From: Deltaproteobacteria bacterium
GTDB taxonomy: Bacteria; Desulfobacterota; Binatia; UBA9968
Direction of reading: 5' to 3'
Assembly (NCBI GenBank): GCA_009692615.1
Contig: SHYW01000011.1
Coordinates: 1-63,922, forward strand
DNA: 63,922 nucleotides
Shown here: positions 51,312 to 60,378 of the stretch, in pieces
Position numbering within the stretch: the first letter of the stretch is position 1
Layout of the letters: each line of letters opens with the position of its first letter
Program-made: the position numbers and the translations under genes
Notes under the pieces: generated by a model
Databases searched by the model: none
Told to the model about the DNA's origin: nothing
The model's input: the letters and a program-made list of their open reading frames with translations, nothing else

Positions 51312-52589
51312 ATGCTCTCTCCCGAAGAAAACGCTCTACTCACCCACACCGGCCCCGGCACGCCGGCGGGAAATTTATTGCGCCGCTACTGGCATCCGGT
51401 GGCGCTTGTCGAAGAGTTGCCGAGCGATGGCGCGCCGCTGCCGGTCAAGATCATGAGCGAAGACCTCGTTCTGTTTCGCGGCGACGATGGCCAACTCGGC
51501 CTGCTCGGCCAGTTCTGCTCGCACCGCCGCGCCGACTTGAGCTACGGCCGGGTCGAAGACGGCGGGCTGCGCTGCCTGTACCATGGCTGGTTATTCGACC
51601 GCCAAGGCAACTGCGTCGAGCAACCCTGCGAGCCGCCGGACCGGCGCTTTTGCGAGAAGGTGCATCATCCGGCGTATCCTTGCCAAGAACGCGCCGGCGT
51701 GGTCTTCGCTTACATGGGACCGGGCGAGCCGCCGCTCTTGCCCAACTACGAACCGCTGGTGGCGCCGGCCGGCCATGTACTGGTCTCGAAATTTTATCAT
51801 GAGTGCAATTTCTTTCAGGCCAACGAAGGCAATCTCGATCCCAGCCACGTTTCTTATCTGCACCGCCAAGCCAACGTGCCGGAAAATTTGAAACGCCCCG
51901 TCACCGGCAGCGACGGCAAACTGCCGCTGGCGCTCTACGACGCCGACATGGCGCCGCGCATCGACGCCGAAGAAACCGATTACGGCGTGCGCATCTTCTC
52001 GCTGCGCAACGTCGACGGCCGGACGTTTTTCCGCGTGACTAACTACGTGTTTCCCAACAAGGCGACGATCCCAGGGCCGATGTCGGGCGATGGTTACAAT
52101 CTTTACTGGCATGTCCCCATCGACGACACGCACCATTGGCGTTACGACTTCGTCTTTCGCCGCAGCAGCCCAATGGAACAACGCGACATCGAGCGCGACA
52201 AAGAAATTTTGGACGAACTCGGCCATGGCTTCCGCCCTAAACGGAATAAGAGCAACCGTTATTTGCAGGACCGCGAGGCGATGAAGAGCTGGAGCTTCTC
52301 CGGCATGGGACGAATCTTCAACGTCCACGACGTCGCCATCGTCGAAGGCGCCGGTGAGATCGTCGACCGTAGCAAGGAATTCCTAGGCCCGAGCGACAAA
52401 GCGATCATCGTCGCGCGACGCCAGCTCTTGCGCGCGATCCGCGACGTCGAAGCCGGCGGCGAAGGCCCGCACGTGATCCGCGAGCAGAGCGCCAACCGCT
52501 TTCCACAACTGACGGTGGAGTCCGAAGTGCTCGCCGTCGGCGCCGACTGGCAGGCGCACTGGCAGAAGCGCTTGACTGAATTGCGCTGA
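51312..52589 (+). CDS. Rieske non-heme iron oxygenase, catalytic subunit (diverged)
   Basis: The 425-residue oxygenase has Rieske ligands C69-S-H71 and C88-L-Y-H91, and iron ligands D176, H179 and H184 (GNLDPSHVSYLH). It is about 45 residues longer than the relatives at 17098 and 19710, with the added part mainly after residue 250. Its starting segment ENALLTHTGPGTPAGNLLRR is shared with them, so all three belong to one subgroup. There is no good ribosome-binding site, and no reductase or ferredoxin is encoded nearby. Confidence 0.85.
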   Translation: MLSPEENALLTHTGPGTPAGNLLRRYWHPVALVEELPSDGAPLPVKIMSEDLVLFRGDDGQLGLLGQFCSHRRADLSYGRVEDGGLRCLYHGWLFDRQGNCVEQPCEPPDRRFCEKVHHPAYPCQERAGVVFAYMGPGEPPLLPNYEPLVAPAGHVLVSKFYHECNFFQANEGNLDPSHVSYLHRQANVPENLKRPVTGSDGKLPLALYDADMAPRIDAEETDYGVRIFSLRNVDGRTFFRVTNYVFPNKATIPGPMSGDGYNLYWHVPIDDTHHWRYDFVFRRSSPMEQRDIERDKEILDELGHGFRPKRNKSNRYLQDREAMKSWSFSGMGRIFNVHDVAIVEGAGEIVDRSKEFLGPSDKAIIVARRQLLRAIRDVEAGGEGPHVIREQSANRFPQLTVESEVLAVGADWQAHWQKRLTELR

Positions 52590-52597
52590 CGCCCCTT

Positions 52598-52930
52598 CCG
52601 TCATTCCGGCGACGGCCGGAATCCAGGCGGGGTGGACGGTGGATCGCGACCCTCTACCACGTAGCGCCCCTCGATACGCGCTGCGCGCTACTCGGGGAAT
52701 CGGATTTACCACCTAGTATCCTGAGTAGGACCGAAGGTCCGTATCGAAGGATGTTCCGAATCTAGCAGAACGTCTTTCCGGCGCAGGCCGGAATCCAGGG
52801 GTGGCTGTGGAGCGCTGGGCGCTCGCTACCCGTTGCCGCAAAACGCCTCTCGCTATGCGCTGCGCGCTACTCGGGGAATCGGATTTGTGACCGATTATCC
52901 TGAGTAGGACCGAAGGTCCGTATCGAAGGA
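52598..52930. repeat. Twofold array of REP half unit plus CTCGATACGC hairpin
   Basis: A REP half (CCGTCATTCCGGCGACGGCC, 52598) and a CTCGATACGCGC hairpin (52668-52750) are followed by the same pair again (GTCTTTCCGGCGCAGGCCGG near 52772; hairpin 52845-52930). The two hairpins differ in the loop and in a few arm positions. The arrangement fills the gene-free stretch 52590-52938, where nothing else is seen. Confidence 0.8.
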
Positions 52931-52938
52931 CGCCGCAC

Positions 52939-53898
52939 TTACGGTTTCCACCCCTCCAGCTTCAGTTCACCGTGAATTTTTCTCGCCAGCGTGAAATCGA
53001 AAAACTTTCCGATCGCGATATCCTTGCGCCCGATTCTTTCGAGCAGCGGCGCCATCACACGTCTTTGCAGATCGTCATTGAGAATGCCTTCCGGCGTCAG
53101 CGCCGGCTTAACTAGATCGTAAATCCTCGCCGCCAAGTCCTCCGACGACTTGGCGTTGCGCGCGAGAATCGGTACGGCACCGCTGCGATTGGTCGAATAG
53201 TAAACAAGTCCGCGAATCGTCGCGCGCAAAAATTTCTCCACCAACGCCGAATCCGATTGCAACAAACCATCGCGCGTGACGATGGCGCCTTGAAGCTGGA
53301 TGATGTCGGAAGCGATAAACGACATCAGCTCGCGAAAGCCCTGTTCGGCGGCGCTGATGTTATGTGGAAAGGTCATCATCGCCGCATCCACTGCGCCGTT
53401 GGACAACGCGCCAAGCCGCGTCGCCGTGGTGCCGATAGCTAGCACCGCCGTGTCATGATTTTCGTCCATGCCGTTTTTGCGAAACAGCTCGCGCAGCGCC
53501 GAATCTCCCGCCGCGCCCAGACTCGACACCGCGACTTTCTTGCCGGCAAGCTCGCGCACGCTGCGAATATTCTGCCGCGAGTAGAGCCAAAACATCGGCT
53601 TGTGAAAGCTGCTGAGCACGACTTTAACCGGCGCGCCTTGCAGCCCCGCCTGCAGCGCCGCCGTCGGCACCGTGGTGAACTCGACACCTCCGGCGATCAG
53701 AGCCTGATTCGCCACCCCGCCGCGCATGAGAATCAGATCGACTTCCAAGCCTTCTTTTTGAAAGTAGCCGCGCTCCCGCGCGATATAGAGCGCGCTCTGG
53801 GTCACGTCGAGCACGGGAACGCCGACGGAAATTTTACGCGCCTGGCAAGGCACGGCAAGCAGCAACGAAAACATCAGCGCCTGGCAAAGACATTTCAC
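52939..53898 (-). CDS. NMT1-type ABC substrate-binding protein
   Basis: The 319-residue protein (start GTG 53898, with GGAG 9 bases upstream: VKCLCQALMFSLLLAVPCQA as signal peptide) has the fold: GVPVLDVTQSALYIARERGY, VRELAGKKVAVSSLGAAGDS and HDTAVLAIGTTATRLGALSN. A longer frame to 53958 adds 20 residues without signal character. It should be periplasmic. It is divergent from the gene at 54031, and no permease is near. Confidence 0.8.
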   Translation of the reverse strand: MKCLCQALMFSLLLAVPCQARKISVGVPVLDVTQSALYIARERGYFQKEGLEVDLILMRGGVANQALIAGGVEFTTVPTAALQAGLQGAPVKVVLSSFHKPMFWLYSRQNIRSVRELAGKKVAVSSLGAAGDSALRELFRKNGMDENHDTAVLAIGTTATRLGALSNGAVDAAMMTFPHNISAAEQGFRELMSFIASDIIQLQGAIVTRDGLLQSDSALVEKFLRATIRGLVYYSTNRSGAVPILARNAKSSEDLAARIYDLVKPALTPEGILNDDLQRRVMAPLLERIGRKDIAIGKFFDFTLARKIHGELKLEGWKP

Positions 53899-54030
53899 AA
53901 CAAGGTTCTCCGATTTTTGGTTTCGCCGGATGATACACGCCGCATCGAAGTTGCTCAAGAAAAATACTTTCCCTGCGACTTAGCGCTTGCGCCAAAGCTA
54001 ATTTTCGAAATATGATCCGCTTCAGTCACC

Positions 54031-54840
54031 ATGAGTATACGAATCCCGGCAACCATCATATTCATGATAGCGTCATTGCTGCACAGTTCCGCGCTGCTGG
54101 CGCAAACTACGCGCAAACTCGAAGCGGTTACCCTCGGCCTCTCCGCCAAGCACGTGCTCAATCTGCCGATCTATCTCGCCCAGCGCCATGGCATTTTTGA
54201 AAGCGAAGGCTTCGACTATAAACCGATCACGACCAAGACCAATACCGCTATCGCTGCCTTGGTCTCCGGCGATCTCGATTACATCACGGCGTTCAACTCC
54301 GGTCTCAGCGCAGCGCTTGGCGGCGCTCCGTTGGTCGCCGGCTACATCTCCACCCTCGACGTCACCCAAGGCATGGTCGCGCTCTTCTCCGGCACCGTCG
54401 CCGCGGCTACGCTGTCGCCGCCCTACGATTCCATCGCCGTGCGCAAGGGCTACAACCGCTTAGTCTTAGGATCGGAAGTGTTGCCGCGCTTCGTCGAAAA
54501 CGGCTTGGTCATGCGCCGGGCGAAGCTGCGCGACAACCCGGATCAAGTACGCCGCTTTCTCCGCGCCATGATCCGCGGCTTGCACTTCGCCATGGACCAT
54601 CCCTCCGAGTCCGTCGCGCTGATCCAAAAAGACTGGAACCTCGATCGAGAAACCGCGCAAACTGCATACGACGCGGCGCTGCCGACCTACAATCTACGCG
54701 GCGAAGTAAGCGACGAACTGATCGCCGCATTGATCAAACGCGCCCAGCAAGATGCCAAGATCACCGAGTCAAAATTTGCCCCGAAAGATTTCGTCGACTG
54801 GAACATCGTGCGCGGCATCCTGCGCGAGGTGAAGCGTTAA
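54031..54840 (+). CDS. NMT1-type binding protein missing a middle segment
   Basis: The 269-residue protein has a signal peptide (1-24, ending ALLAQTT) and starts as a normal NMT1-type protein: LSAKHVLNLPIYLAQRHGIF and GDLDYITAFNSGLSAALGGA. After GGAPLVAGYISTL it jumps directly to TVAAATLSPPYDSIAVRKGY, skipping the usual block of about 60 residues that holds the hinge and the DLKGKxxGV segment. The frame is kept open. The deletion should destroy the ligand cleft. Either the gene is decaying, or the product has another job. Confidence 0.7.
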   Translation: MSIRIPATIIFMIASLLHSSALLAQTTRKLEAVTLGLSAKHVLNLPIYLAQRHGIFESEGFDYKPITTKTNTAIAALVSGDLDYITAFNSGLSAALGGAPLVAGYISTLDVTQGMVALFSGTVAAATLSPPYDSIAVRKGYNRLVLGSEVLPRFVENGLVMRRAKLRDNPDQVRRFLRAMIRGLHFAMDHPSESVALIQKDWNLDRETAQTAYDAALPTYNLRGEVSDELIAALIKRAQQDAKITESKFAPKDFVDWNIVRGILREVKR

Positions 54841-54867
54841 CTAAAATTGTCCGCCCGCAATTCTTTT

Positions 54868-54931
54868 CCCCTCGCCCACGAAGTGGGAGAGGGTGAGGGT
54901 GAGGGCAAGGGCGACCGCCGGTCGCCCCTAC
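54868..54931. repeat. Two hairpins, CTCGCCC and GGCGACC families, side by side
   Basis: CCCTCGCCCACGAAGTGGGA (54868-54887) followed by GAGGGTGAGGGTGAGGGC matches 28202-28239 inverted. It runs straight into AGGGCGACCGCCGGTCGCCC (54908-54927), matching 51189-51211. The two families therefore abut here. Confidence 0.8.
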
Positions 54932-54981
54932 GAGAGAACCTGCGAACTACTACTGGCAGAAATGAATTTCACGGAGGACCC

Positions 54982-56109
54982 ATGATCATCGATGCCGACG
55001 GCCACACCCAGATACCGACGGAAGTCTTCGACAAGTATCTCGACAAAGAGTTCTATCGCCAGCGGCCGCGCTTCGTCACCTACGACGACGGCCGCGGTTT
55101 CTATCTGATCGAAGGACGGATTATCAGCAAGCCCTTCGGTTGGGGTCCAGGCACGCCGGGCAGCATCGCCAACTCGACGCCGACCATCGCCACCAAGGAT
55201 ATCGATCTGAGCAACGTGCCGGGGCGTTTGGCCGATCTCGATCTCGAAAACATCGACGTACAAGTGATCTATCCCAACGTCTTGATGTCGATCAACAGCT
55301 GGGAGCATGCCGGATTGGCCGGCGCCTGCGCCCGTGCTTACAACGATTGGATCGCCGAGAAATGCGCCCAAGCCGGCGGTCGCCTGCGCTTCGCCGCGGT
55401 CGTCGCCCTGCAAGATCCCAAAGCCGCCGCCGAAGAACTCAAGCGCGCGATGAAAAATCTCGGCGCCGTCGGCGTCATGGTCACCGGCACCATCGGCACG
55501 CGAACTCTCGATCATCCCGATCTCTATCCCTTCTGGGAAGCGGTGGAGCAGCTCGACGCCGGCGTCGGCGTGCACACAGTCACGGGAATGTATCCAACCG
55601 TCGGCCAGGAATTGTTCGATCACTTCTGGGGCGCCAAAGCGGTATCGATGCCGCTGACGTTAACGACGGCAATGGTCTCACTGGTCGGCGGCGGCATCGT
55701 CGATCTATTTCCAAAAATCCGCTTCGGCCTGCTCGAAACCGGCTGCGGCTGGCTGCCCTACTGGATCGAAAGAATGGACGAGATGCACGAGCGCGGCGAA
55801 AAAAACCCGCGCATGTACGACGGCATTTTAAATCGTAAACGGCCGAAGAACCGGATCAAGCCCAGCGAGCTGTTCGCCACCGGCCGCATGGTCGTCTCCT
55901 GCGAGCCCGGCGAAATCATGCTGCCCGCCGTCATCGGCGCCGCCGGCGATAATTGCATCATGTACGCATCCGACTATCCTCACGGCGACAGCAAATGGCC
56001 GGAAACCGTTTCGAGGATTCGCAGCGCCGGCTTTTCCGCGGAAACACAACAACGCATCTTAGGCGACAACGCCGCGCGCCTGTACAACCTGAAACAACCG
56101 TTAAGCTAA
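54982..56109 (+). CDS. Amidohydrolase family 2 metal-dependent hydrolase
   Basis: The 375-residue protein starts MIIDADGHTQIPTEVFDKYL with the D-x-D-x-H opening of the amidohydrolase_2 family, and has VGVHTVTGMYP near 200 and the late MYASDYPHGDSKWPE (about 330) with the family Asp and His. It probably decarboxylates or hydrolyses a cyclic acid. The ATG at 54982 follows GGAGG at 5 bases. A frame opening at 54847 would add 45 residues from repeat sequence and is rejected. It is followed after 89 bases by a binding-protein gene. Confidence 0.85.
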   Translation: MIIDADGHTQIPTEVFDKYLDKEFYRQRPRFVTYDDGRGFYLIEGRIISKPFGWGPGTPGSIANSTPTIATKDIDLSNVPGRLADLDLENIDVQVIYPNVLMSINSWEHAGLAGACARAYNDWIAEKCAQAGGRLRFAAVVALQDPKAAAEELKRAMKNLGAVGVMVTGTIGTRTLDHPDLYPFWEAVEQLDAGVGVHTVTGMYPTVGQELFDHFWGAKAVSMPLTLTTAMVSLVGGGIVDLFPKIRFGLLETGCGWLPYWIERMDEMHERGEKNPRMYDGILNRKRPKNRIKPSELFATGRMVVSCEPGEIMLPAVIGAAGDNCIMYASDYPHGDSKWPETVSRIRSAGFSAETQQRILGDNAARLYNLKQPLS

Positions 56110-56131
56110 AAATTCCAGTTCATAATCCGAT

Positions 56132-56171
56132 CCCCTCGCCCATTCCGAAGAGAGAGGGCGAGGGTGAGGGC
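56132..56171. repeat. Hairpin repeat, CTCGCCC family (diverged)
   Basis: CCCCTCGCCCATTCCGAAGA (56132-56151) is followed by GAGAGGGCGAGGGTGAGGGC. It is related to the copies at 28202 and 54868, but the loop differs. Confidence 0.75.
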
Positions 56172-56198
56172 AAGAATCTAATTCAAGGTACAATCGCG

Positions 56199-57179
56199 AT
56201 GACAAAACCAACCCGTAGTCTTGTCGTTATCTTTTTCGCTTTCTCTCTTTACTCTCAAAGCTTTTCCATCGCCTCCGCCCAAACCAAAGTCATCGTCGGC
56301 CTGTCCACACTCAACTCGCGAGTCTCGCCGCTGTGGATCGCGCAGGAAAAAGGCTTCTTCGCCAAACAAGGCCTCGACGTTCTCCTGGTGCTGACCCGAC
56401 TATCTCAACCCGCCATCGCCGGCCTACTCGCCGGCGAACTGCAAATGGTCTACGGCGGTTCCAATACTTCACTCGGCGCAGCTGCCAGCGGCGCCGAACT
56501 CAAGATCCTCGCCATGATGTCGAACAAGTTGACCTACGAATTGATCGCCCGGCCGGGCATCAACAAATCCGAAGATTTGCGCGGCAAGCGCTTCGGCACC
56601 GGCGGCATCGGCGGCAGTTTATGGATGGGCGCGCTCTTGGGATTGGAACATTTAGGTCTGGACGCCACGCGCGACAACATTTCGCTGATGATTGTCGGCG
56701 ACCAGACCAACAACGCCGTAGCCCTCGAAGCCGGCAACATCGACGTGACGACGTTGGACGGCGTCTACACGCATCGGTTGAAACAAAAAGGCTTCAAGGT
56801 CATCGCCGAGTTCGGCAAAGCCAACATCCCGTTTCCCGGCCAAGGCATCGTCGTCTCGCGCGCCTTTCTGCAGAAGCAGGGAAACATCGTCGAGAGTTTT
56901 TTGAAAGGTCTAGTCGAAGGAATCCAGTTCAGCCTGGCGCCGGCTAATAAAGCCGCCGTGATCAAAACCATGACCGCCCGCCTGCGCATCCCCGACCCCG
57001 CCAGCGCCGAAGTCGGCTACCAAGACATTATCGCCGGCGTCGAAGCCAGACCGCTGCCGTCCGTCGAAGCCCTACGCAACGTTCAGCGCTTGATGAAAGT
57101 ACAGAACCCCAAGGTGGGATCGCTCAAAGTCGAAGAATTGATCGACGATCGAATTATGCGCAAGCTTTTGGGGAGCTAA
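56199..57179 (+). CDS. NMT1-type ABC substrate-binding protein
   Basis: The 326-residue protein has a signal peptide (MTKPTRSLVVIFFAFSLYSQ up to SIASAQT) and the fold: VGLSTLNSRVSPLWIAQEKG, SEDLRGKRFGTGGIGGSLWM and DVTTLDGVYTHRLKQKGFKV. AAGG lies 10 bases before the ATG at 56199. A frame opening 246 bases earlier overlaps the amidohydrolase gene in another frame and is rejected. It is probably co-transcribed with that amidohydrolase and may import its substrate. Confidence 0.85.
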   Translation: MTKPTRSLVVIFFAFSLYSQSFSIASAQTKVIVGLSTLNSRVSPLWIAQEKGFFAKQGLDVLLVLTRLSQPAIAGLLAGELQMVYGGSNTSLGAAASGAELKILAMMSNKLTYELIARPGINKSEDLRGKRFGTGGIGGSLWMGALLGLEHLGLDATRDNISLMIVGDQTNNAVALEAGNIDVTTLDGVYTHRLKQKGFKVIAEFGKANIPFPGQGIVVSRAFLQKQGNIVESFLKGLVEGIQFSLAPANKAAVIKTMTARLRIPDPASAEVGYQDIIAGVEARPLPSVEALRNVQRLMKVQNPKVGSLKVEELIDDRIMRKLLGS

Positions 57180-57200
57180 CTGCGGTATCGCAAGTTTTTT
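57179..57200 (+). terminator. Possible rho-independent terminator
   Basis: ACTGCG (57179-57184), loop GTAT, then CGCAAGT (57189-57195) with one bulged base, followed by a T-run (57195-57200). It directly follows the stop of the binding-protein gene, and the next gene is convergent. The stem is weak. Confidence 0.45.
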
Positions 57201-57273
57201 AATCTTTGCTATCTCACCCGACTTAGATGACCGGCAACCGCTTGCTGATCGATCGTACCGCCACGATGCCGAC

Positions 57274-58329
57274 TCAGACTGCCACTCTCGATTGAGTCCC
57301 TCTCTTTTCACACTCCGCGAGAAAAGCGCGATGAATTTCCGGATCCTGATCTTTGTACTCGATCTGCGTTCCCCCCGACTTGATGTCTTGATCGGTCTTT
57401 GAAAGGTCTTCGACCTGATAGGTGAAGCCCCACGGTTTCAAAGCAAGGTAGCGCACGGGTTCCGGTGAAGGATTGAAGTGCTGGTGAAACCAATTCGCCG
57501 GCGGCACGAAGAGACTTCCGGGACGCCAGTCGATGCGGATGCGCGGCTGCCCTTCCTGCCAAAGATACGAGTAGCCCGCGCCGGAAAGAATCACCAGGTG
57601 CGCGCCCGGCCCGTGTCGATGGCCGCGCGGGTAAGTGCCGGACGGATACTGCTCGAGGTGGGCGCTCATCGTATTGCAGGCTAGATGGAGCCGGATGCCC
57701 GTGGCGCCTTGCCCTCTCAAACTGCGATCCTTGAGTCCGAAGTCGCGCACGTCCGCGATGAGATTGGACTCCCAAGTCCGGTGGCTGGCGACTTCTCTGC
57801 CCTTGCCGCTGTAATAGCCTTCTTCGTCGTTGAAGCGGTCGCGGAATTCAAAACCGTTGCTGAAAATAAAATCGAGATTGCGAAAACGATTGACCATCTG
57901 AGGCGCATCGGTGAGGGCAACCAAGCGCGCGGTCTCGCTCCCCTGGGCATTGAAGTGTTGGTGCCAGGCGTTTAGCGGCGGCGAAAACAGGCTGCCCTCC
58001 TGCCACTCGAAAGTCTGCTTGCGCGATCCTTGATGCCAAACGCTCGTCGCGCCGCGACCTTTGACGACATAAATCAATTGCTCGAAGAGGTAGCGCTGCG
58101 GCAGACTCTCGCTCCGCGGCGCCAGCTCCAGCACATACGACCCACAGGTGCGCGACGAGCCGACCAGATTGATGAACGAGCCGCGCACGCCGGAGCGTTT
58201 CCACGGCGCTACTGGAATCGCGGTCAGATCTTCGACGCAATGGCCGCGTAAAATCGGTATTTCCTCCTGCTCCTGCCACAAATCGTAGGGTGTCTTGTCG
58301 GAGTAAGCTGCTGCTTGAGTCAAATCCAT
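57274..58329 (-). CDS. Bicupin protein, putative dioxygenase
   Basis: The 351-residue protein has two cupin domains. The first has LFEQLIYVVKGRGATSVWHQ (81-100) and AWHQHFNAQG; the second has the HRHGPGAHLVILSGAGYSYL segment (about 237-256) and WFHQHFNPSPEPV. The HRHGPG metal site is intact in the second barrel; the first has Gln and Arg where many members have His, so only one site may bind metal. The relative at 61611 has HRH-like residues in both. AAGGGA lies 7 bases before the ATG. Likely oxidises a small organic acid, but the function is not proven. Confidence 0.7.
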   Translation of the reverse strand: MDLTQAAAYSDKTPYDLWQEQEEIPILRGHCVEDLTAIPVAPWKRSGVRGSFINLVGSSRTCGSYVLELAPRSESLPQRYLFEQLIYVVKGRGATSVWHQGSRKQTFEWQEGSLFSPPLNAWHQHFNAQGSETARLVALTDAPQMVNRFRNLDFIFSNGFEFRDRFNDEEGYYSGKGREVASHRTWESNLIADVRDFGLKDRSLRGQGATGIRLHLACNTMSAHLEQYPSGTYPRGHRHGPGAHLVILSGAGYSYLWQEGQPRIRIDWRPGSLFVPPANWFHQHFNPSPEPVRYLALKPWGFTYQVEDLSKTDQDIKSGGTQIEYKDQDPEIHRAFLAECEKRGTQSRVAV

Positions 58330-58417
58330 GGCAAATCCCTTTTTGACAAACTTTTCCGAAAATTCTTCGCGCTCTTCTAGTGTGGTGGAAACGAACTACG
58401 CTTAACAACGGCCATGG

Positions 58418-58455
58418 CTCCTCCCCCTTTGAAAAAGGGGGATCGAGGGGGATTT
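58418..58455. repeat. Hairpin repeat, CCTCCCCCTTTGAAAAAG family
   Basis: CTCCTCCCCCTTTGAAAAAG (58418-58437) is followed by GGGGATCGAGGGGGATTT, an inverted repeat. The rest of 58330-58558 holds no gene. Confidence 0.7.
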
Positions 58456-58558
58456 GAATTCCACGCAGTCAGCCCCCCCTTCCCGAGTTTACGAAAGGCG
58501 GGAATACAGCCGAATCTCGCACCAATGAATTCAGCGAGCTTCTGATGCAGGACACCAA

Positions 58559-58960
58559 TCAGTATCGCGCAAGAATCTCAGCTTCCCGTCGCGTGAGTTG
58601 ATCGGCGAGCGCGGTCTGATCGACTTTATCGGCCACCGCGTCAAATCCCGCTTGCTTGATCAGCGCCGGCAGCCGGGTCTTGAGCTGGGTCAAAGTCCAG
58701 CGCACCGAGTCGTCGATACCTTCGTCTTTCATCTTGAACGCCGCGGCTTCGCCGCCGTTGGGACCGATGTGATAGTGGGGATTATTGTAGAAACAGTCGA
58801 AGCGCAAAATTCTCACTTCCTCGCCGGTGCCGGCGCTCGTGACGTCGAAGGTTAACCCTTCATCGTTGCCGCCCAGTCCATGCCGATGCACGATGGTCAC
58901 CCGCATACCGGGTTGATCGATCACGATCGGCTCCATTTTCAACTTGCTTTGTGGTTCCAC
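58559..58960 (-). CDS. Small protein of unknown function
   Basis: The 133-residue protein starts with GTG at 58960, 7 bases after GGAGGG, and is rich in charged residues. It has MRVTIVHRHGLGGNDEGLTF, FDCFYNNPHYHIGPNGGEAA and a helical C-terminus ending RREAEILARY. The histidines (HRHGLGG, PHYHIG) suggest a metal site, but no named family is certain. It lies between a bicupin and an amidohydrolase gene on the same strand and may belong to their pathway. Confidence 0.6.
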   Translation of the reverse strand: MEPQSKLKMEPIVIDQPGMRVTIVHRHGLGGNDEGLTFDVTSAGTGEEVRILRFDCFYNNPHYHIGPNGGEAAAFKMKDEGIDDSVRWTLTQLKTRLPALIKQAGFDAVADKVDQTALADQLTRREAEILARY

Positions 58961-59137
58961 CGCTCGGCCCTCCTGTTATGATGACGATAATCTGCGCGGA
59001 TCATTACGTCTTTGATTTCTACCTGTCAAATGAAGATAAACGGGCGCGATGAATCGTGCCCCTACTAATTCCGTTTTCTATTTTTGCGACTTTTGCGTTC
59101 TTTGCGGCCAATCCTTCCGAACCTGACTTGGAATCCG

Positions 59138-60301
59138 CTAGACCGCGTCGAGATGAAAAAACTTCACGGCGTTGCCCGCCGCCATCGCCTGTTTTTCATT
59201 TTCCGGCACGCCGGCAAATTGTTCTTCCATCAGCTCCAGCGATTTCGGCCAGCGCGTCACGATGTGCGGAAAATCGGTAGACCACATTACCTTGTCCACG
59301 CCGACCATATGGCGCAGCTGGATGCCGATGGGATCGTCGAAGACGCCCCAGTGAGCGTGCTCGCGGAGATATTCGCTCGGTAATTTTTTCAGCTGCGGCA
59401 AGCCCAGGAGTTTCTCGGCCCAATGACGATTGACCTTATAAGTCTGGTCCATCTGCTGATAGAAGTAAGGAATCCAGCCGATGTTGTTCTCGGCCCAGAA
59501 AATTTGCAGCTTGGGAAAGCGGTCGAACACGCCGGTAAAAATCAACTGCGTCGCCTCCACCGCGCCGCAGTGATAAATCCCCTGGCGCGCGAGCCGCTGA
59601 AGAAAATCGAAGGGGCGGTCTTCGCCCTGGGGATCTTTGGGATACTTCATCAAATAGACATCGCGCTCGTCGGTGCGGCGCGGAAACGACGTGTGGATCG
59701 TGATCGGCATATCGAGATCGATGGCCGCGGCGTAGAACTTGTCGTCTTCCGGCGTGGGAAAACTTTTACCGCTCGGGAACGTGTGCAAACGCGCCGCTTT
59801 AAAACCTTTTTCTTTGCAGCGCTTCAACTCGGCGACGTTGTCGTCGGCGCCGATGTCCGGCATGACGGCGACGCCGATCAAGCGGTCGCCATCGACGGCG
59901 CAATACTCTTCGATGAAATAGTCGTTGAACGCTTGCACGATGGCGAGAAACGCGTCGCGGTCTTTGATCTTGGAGTTGCGCGCTTCGCTGGCGAAAAGTA
60001 ATTCACCGTCGACACCGTCGGCGTCTTGCTCTTTCAACCGCTGCTGCGGTGAGCCGGCGCCGACCGAATGTTCGAAGTCGAGATGGGTGGGATTGAAATT
60101 TTCCGGCCCTTTGCCGGCGAACAAATTGGTGCCGCGATATTCCAGCGGCTGCCCTTCGTCGACGATGGCGTCGCGCCCGTCGGCGAGCTTGATCCGCCGC
60201 GGCGCGCGGGCGCGAAACTTCGCCGGCACCCGGTGCGTCCAAGTTTCCGGCAGGCACTCGAAATGACTATCGGCGGAAAAATATCGGTACTTGCGCGCCA
60301 T
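59138..60301 (-). CDS. Amidohydrolase family 2 metal-dependent hydrolase
   Basis: The 387-residue protein has FSADSHFECLPETWTHRVPA (8-27, metal-binding opening), PITIHTSFPRR near 205 and WSTDFPHIVTRWPKS near 342 with the intact TDFPH late motif. It is the best-preserved amidohydrolase here and should bind a metal. Like its relatives it probably removes CO2 from, or hydrolyses, a cyclic compound. The start is not marked by a strong ribosome-binding site (GGAGGAACTGTTTCA, 13 bases). Confidence 0.85.
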   Translation of the reverse strand: MARKYRYFSADSHFECLPETWTHRVPAKFRARAPRRIKLADGRDAIVDEGQPLEYRGTNLFAGKGPENFNPTHLDFEHSVGAGSPQQRLKEQDADGVDGELLFASEARNSKIKDRDAFLAIVQAFNDYFIEEYCAVDGDRLIGVAVMPDIGADDNVAELKRCKEKGFKAARLHTFPSGKSFPTPEDDKFYAAAIDLDMPITIHTSFPRRTDERDVYLMKYPKDPQGEDRPFDFLQRLARQGIYHCGAVEATQLIFTGVFDRFPKLQIFWAENNIGWIPYFYQQMDQTYKVNRHWAEKLLGLPQLKKLPSEYLREHAHWGVFDDPIGIQLRHMVGVDKVMWSTDFPHIVTRWPKSLELMEEQFAGVPENEKQAMAAGNAVKFFHLDAV

Positions 60302-60378
60302 TGAAACAGTTCCTCCTCGGGTCTCTCATCGAATGATCTGTCTAATATGTGAATAGCGTGCCATGAGCAGAAAGATAT

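Noticed and set aside
52598-52930. CRISPR-like array
   Set aside because: Only two units, about 175 bases apart, with hairpin ends of dispersed families found elsewhere in the window. No cas genes.
54847-54981. A longer N-terminus for the amidohydrolase at 54982
   Set aside because: The extra 45 residues come from the two hairpin repeats at 54868-54931; GGAGG marks the ATG at 54982.
55953-56198. A longer N-terminus for the binding protein at 56199
   Set aside because: The extension overlaps the amidohydrolase in another frame and lacks signal-peptide character, while MTKPTRSLVVIFF has both a signal sequence and a usable start.
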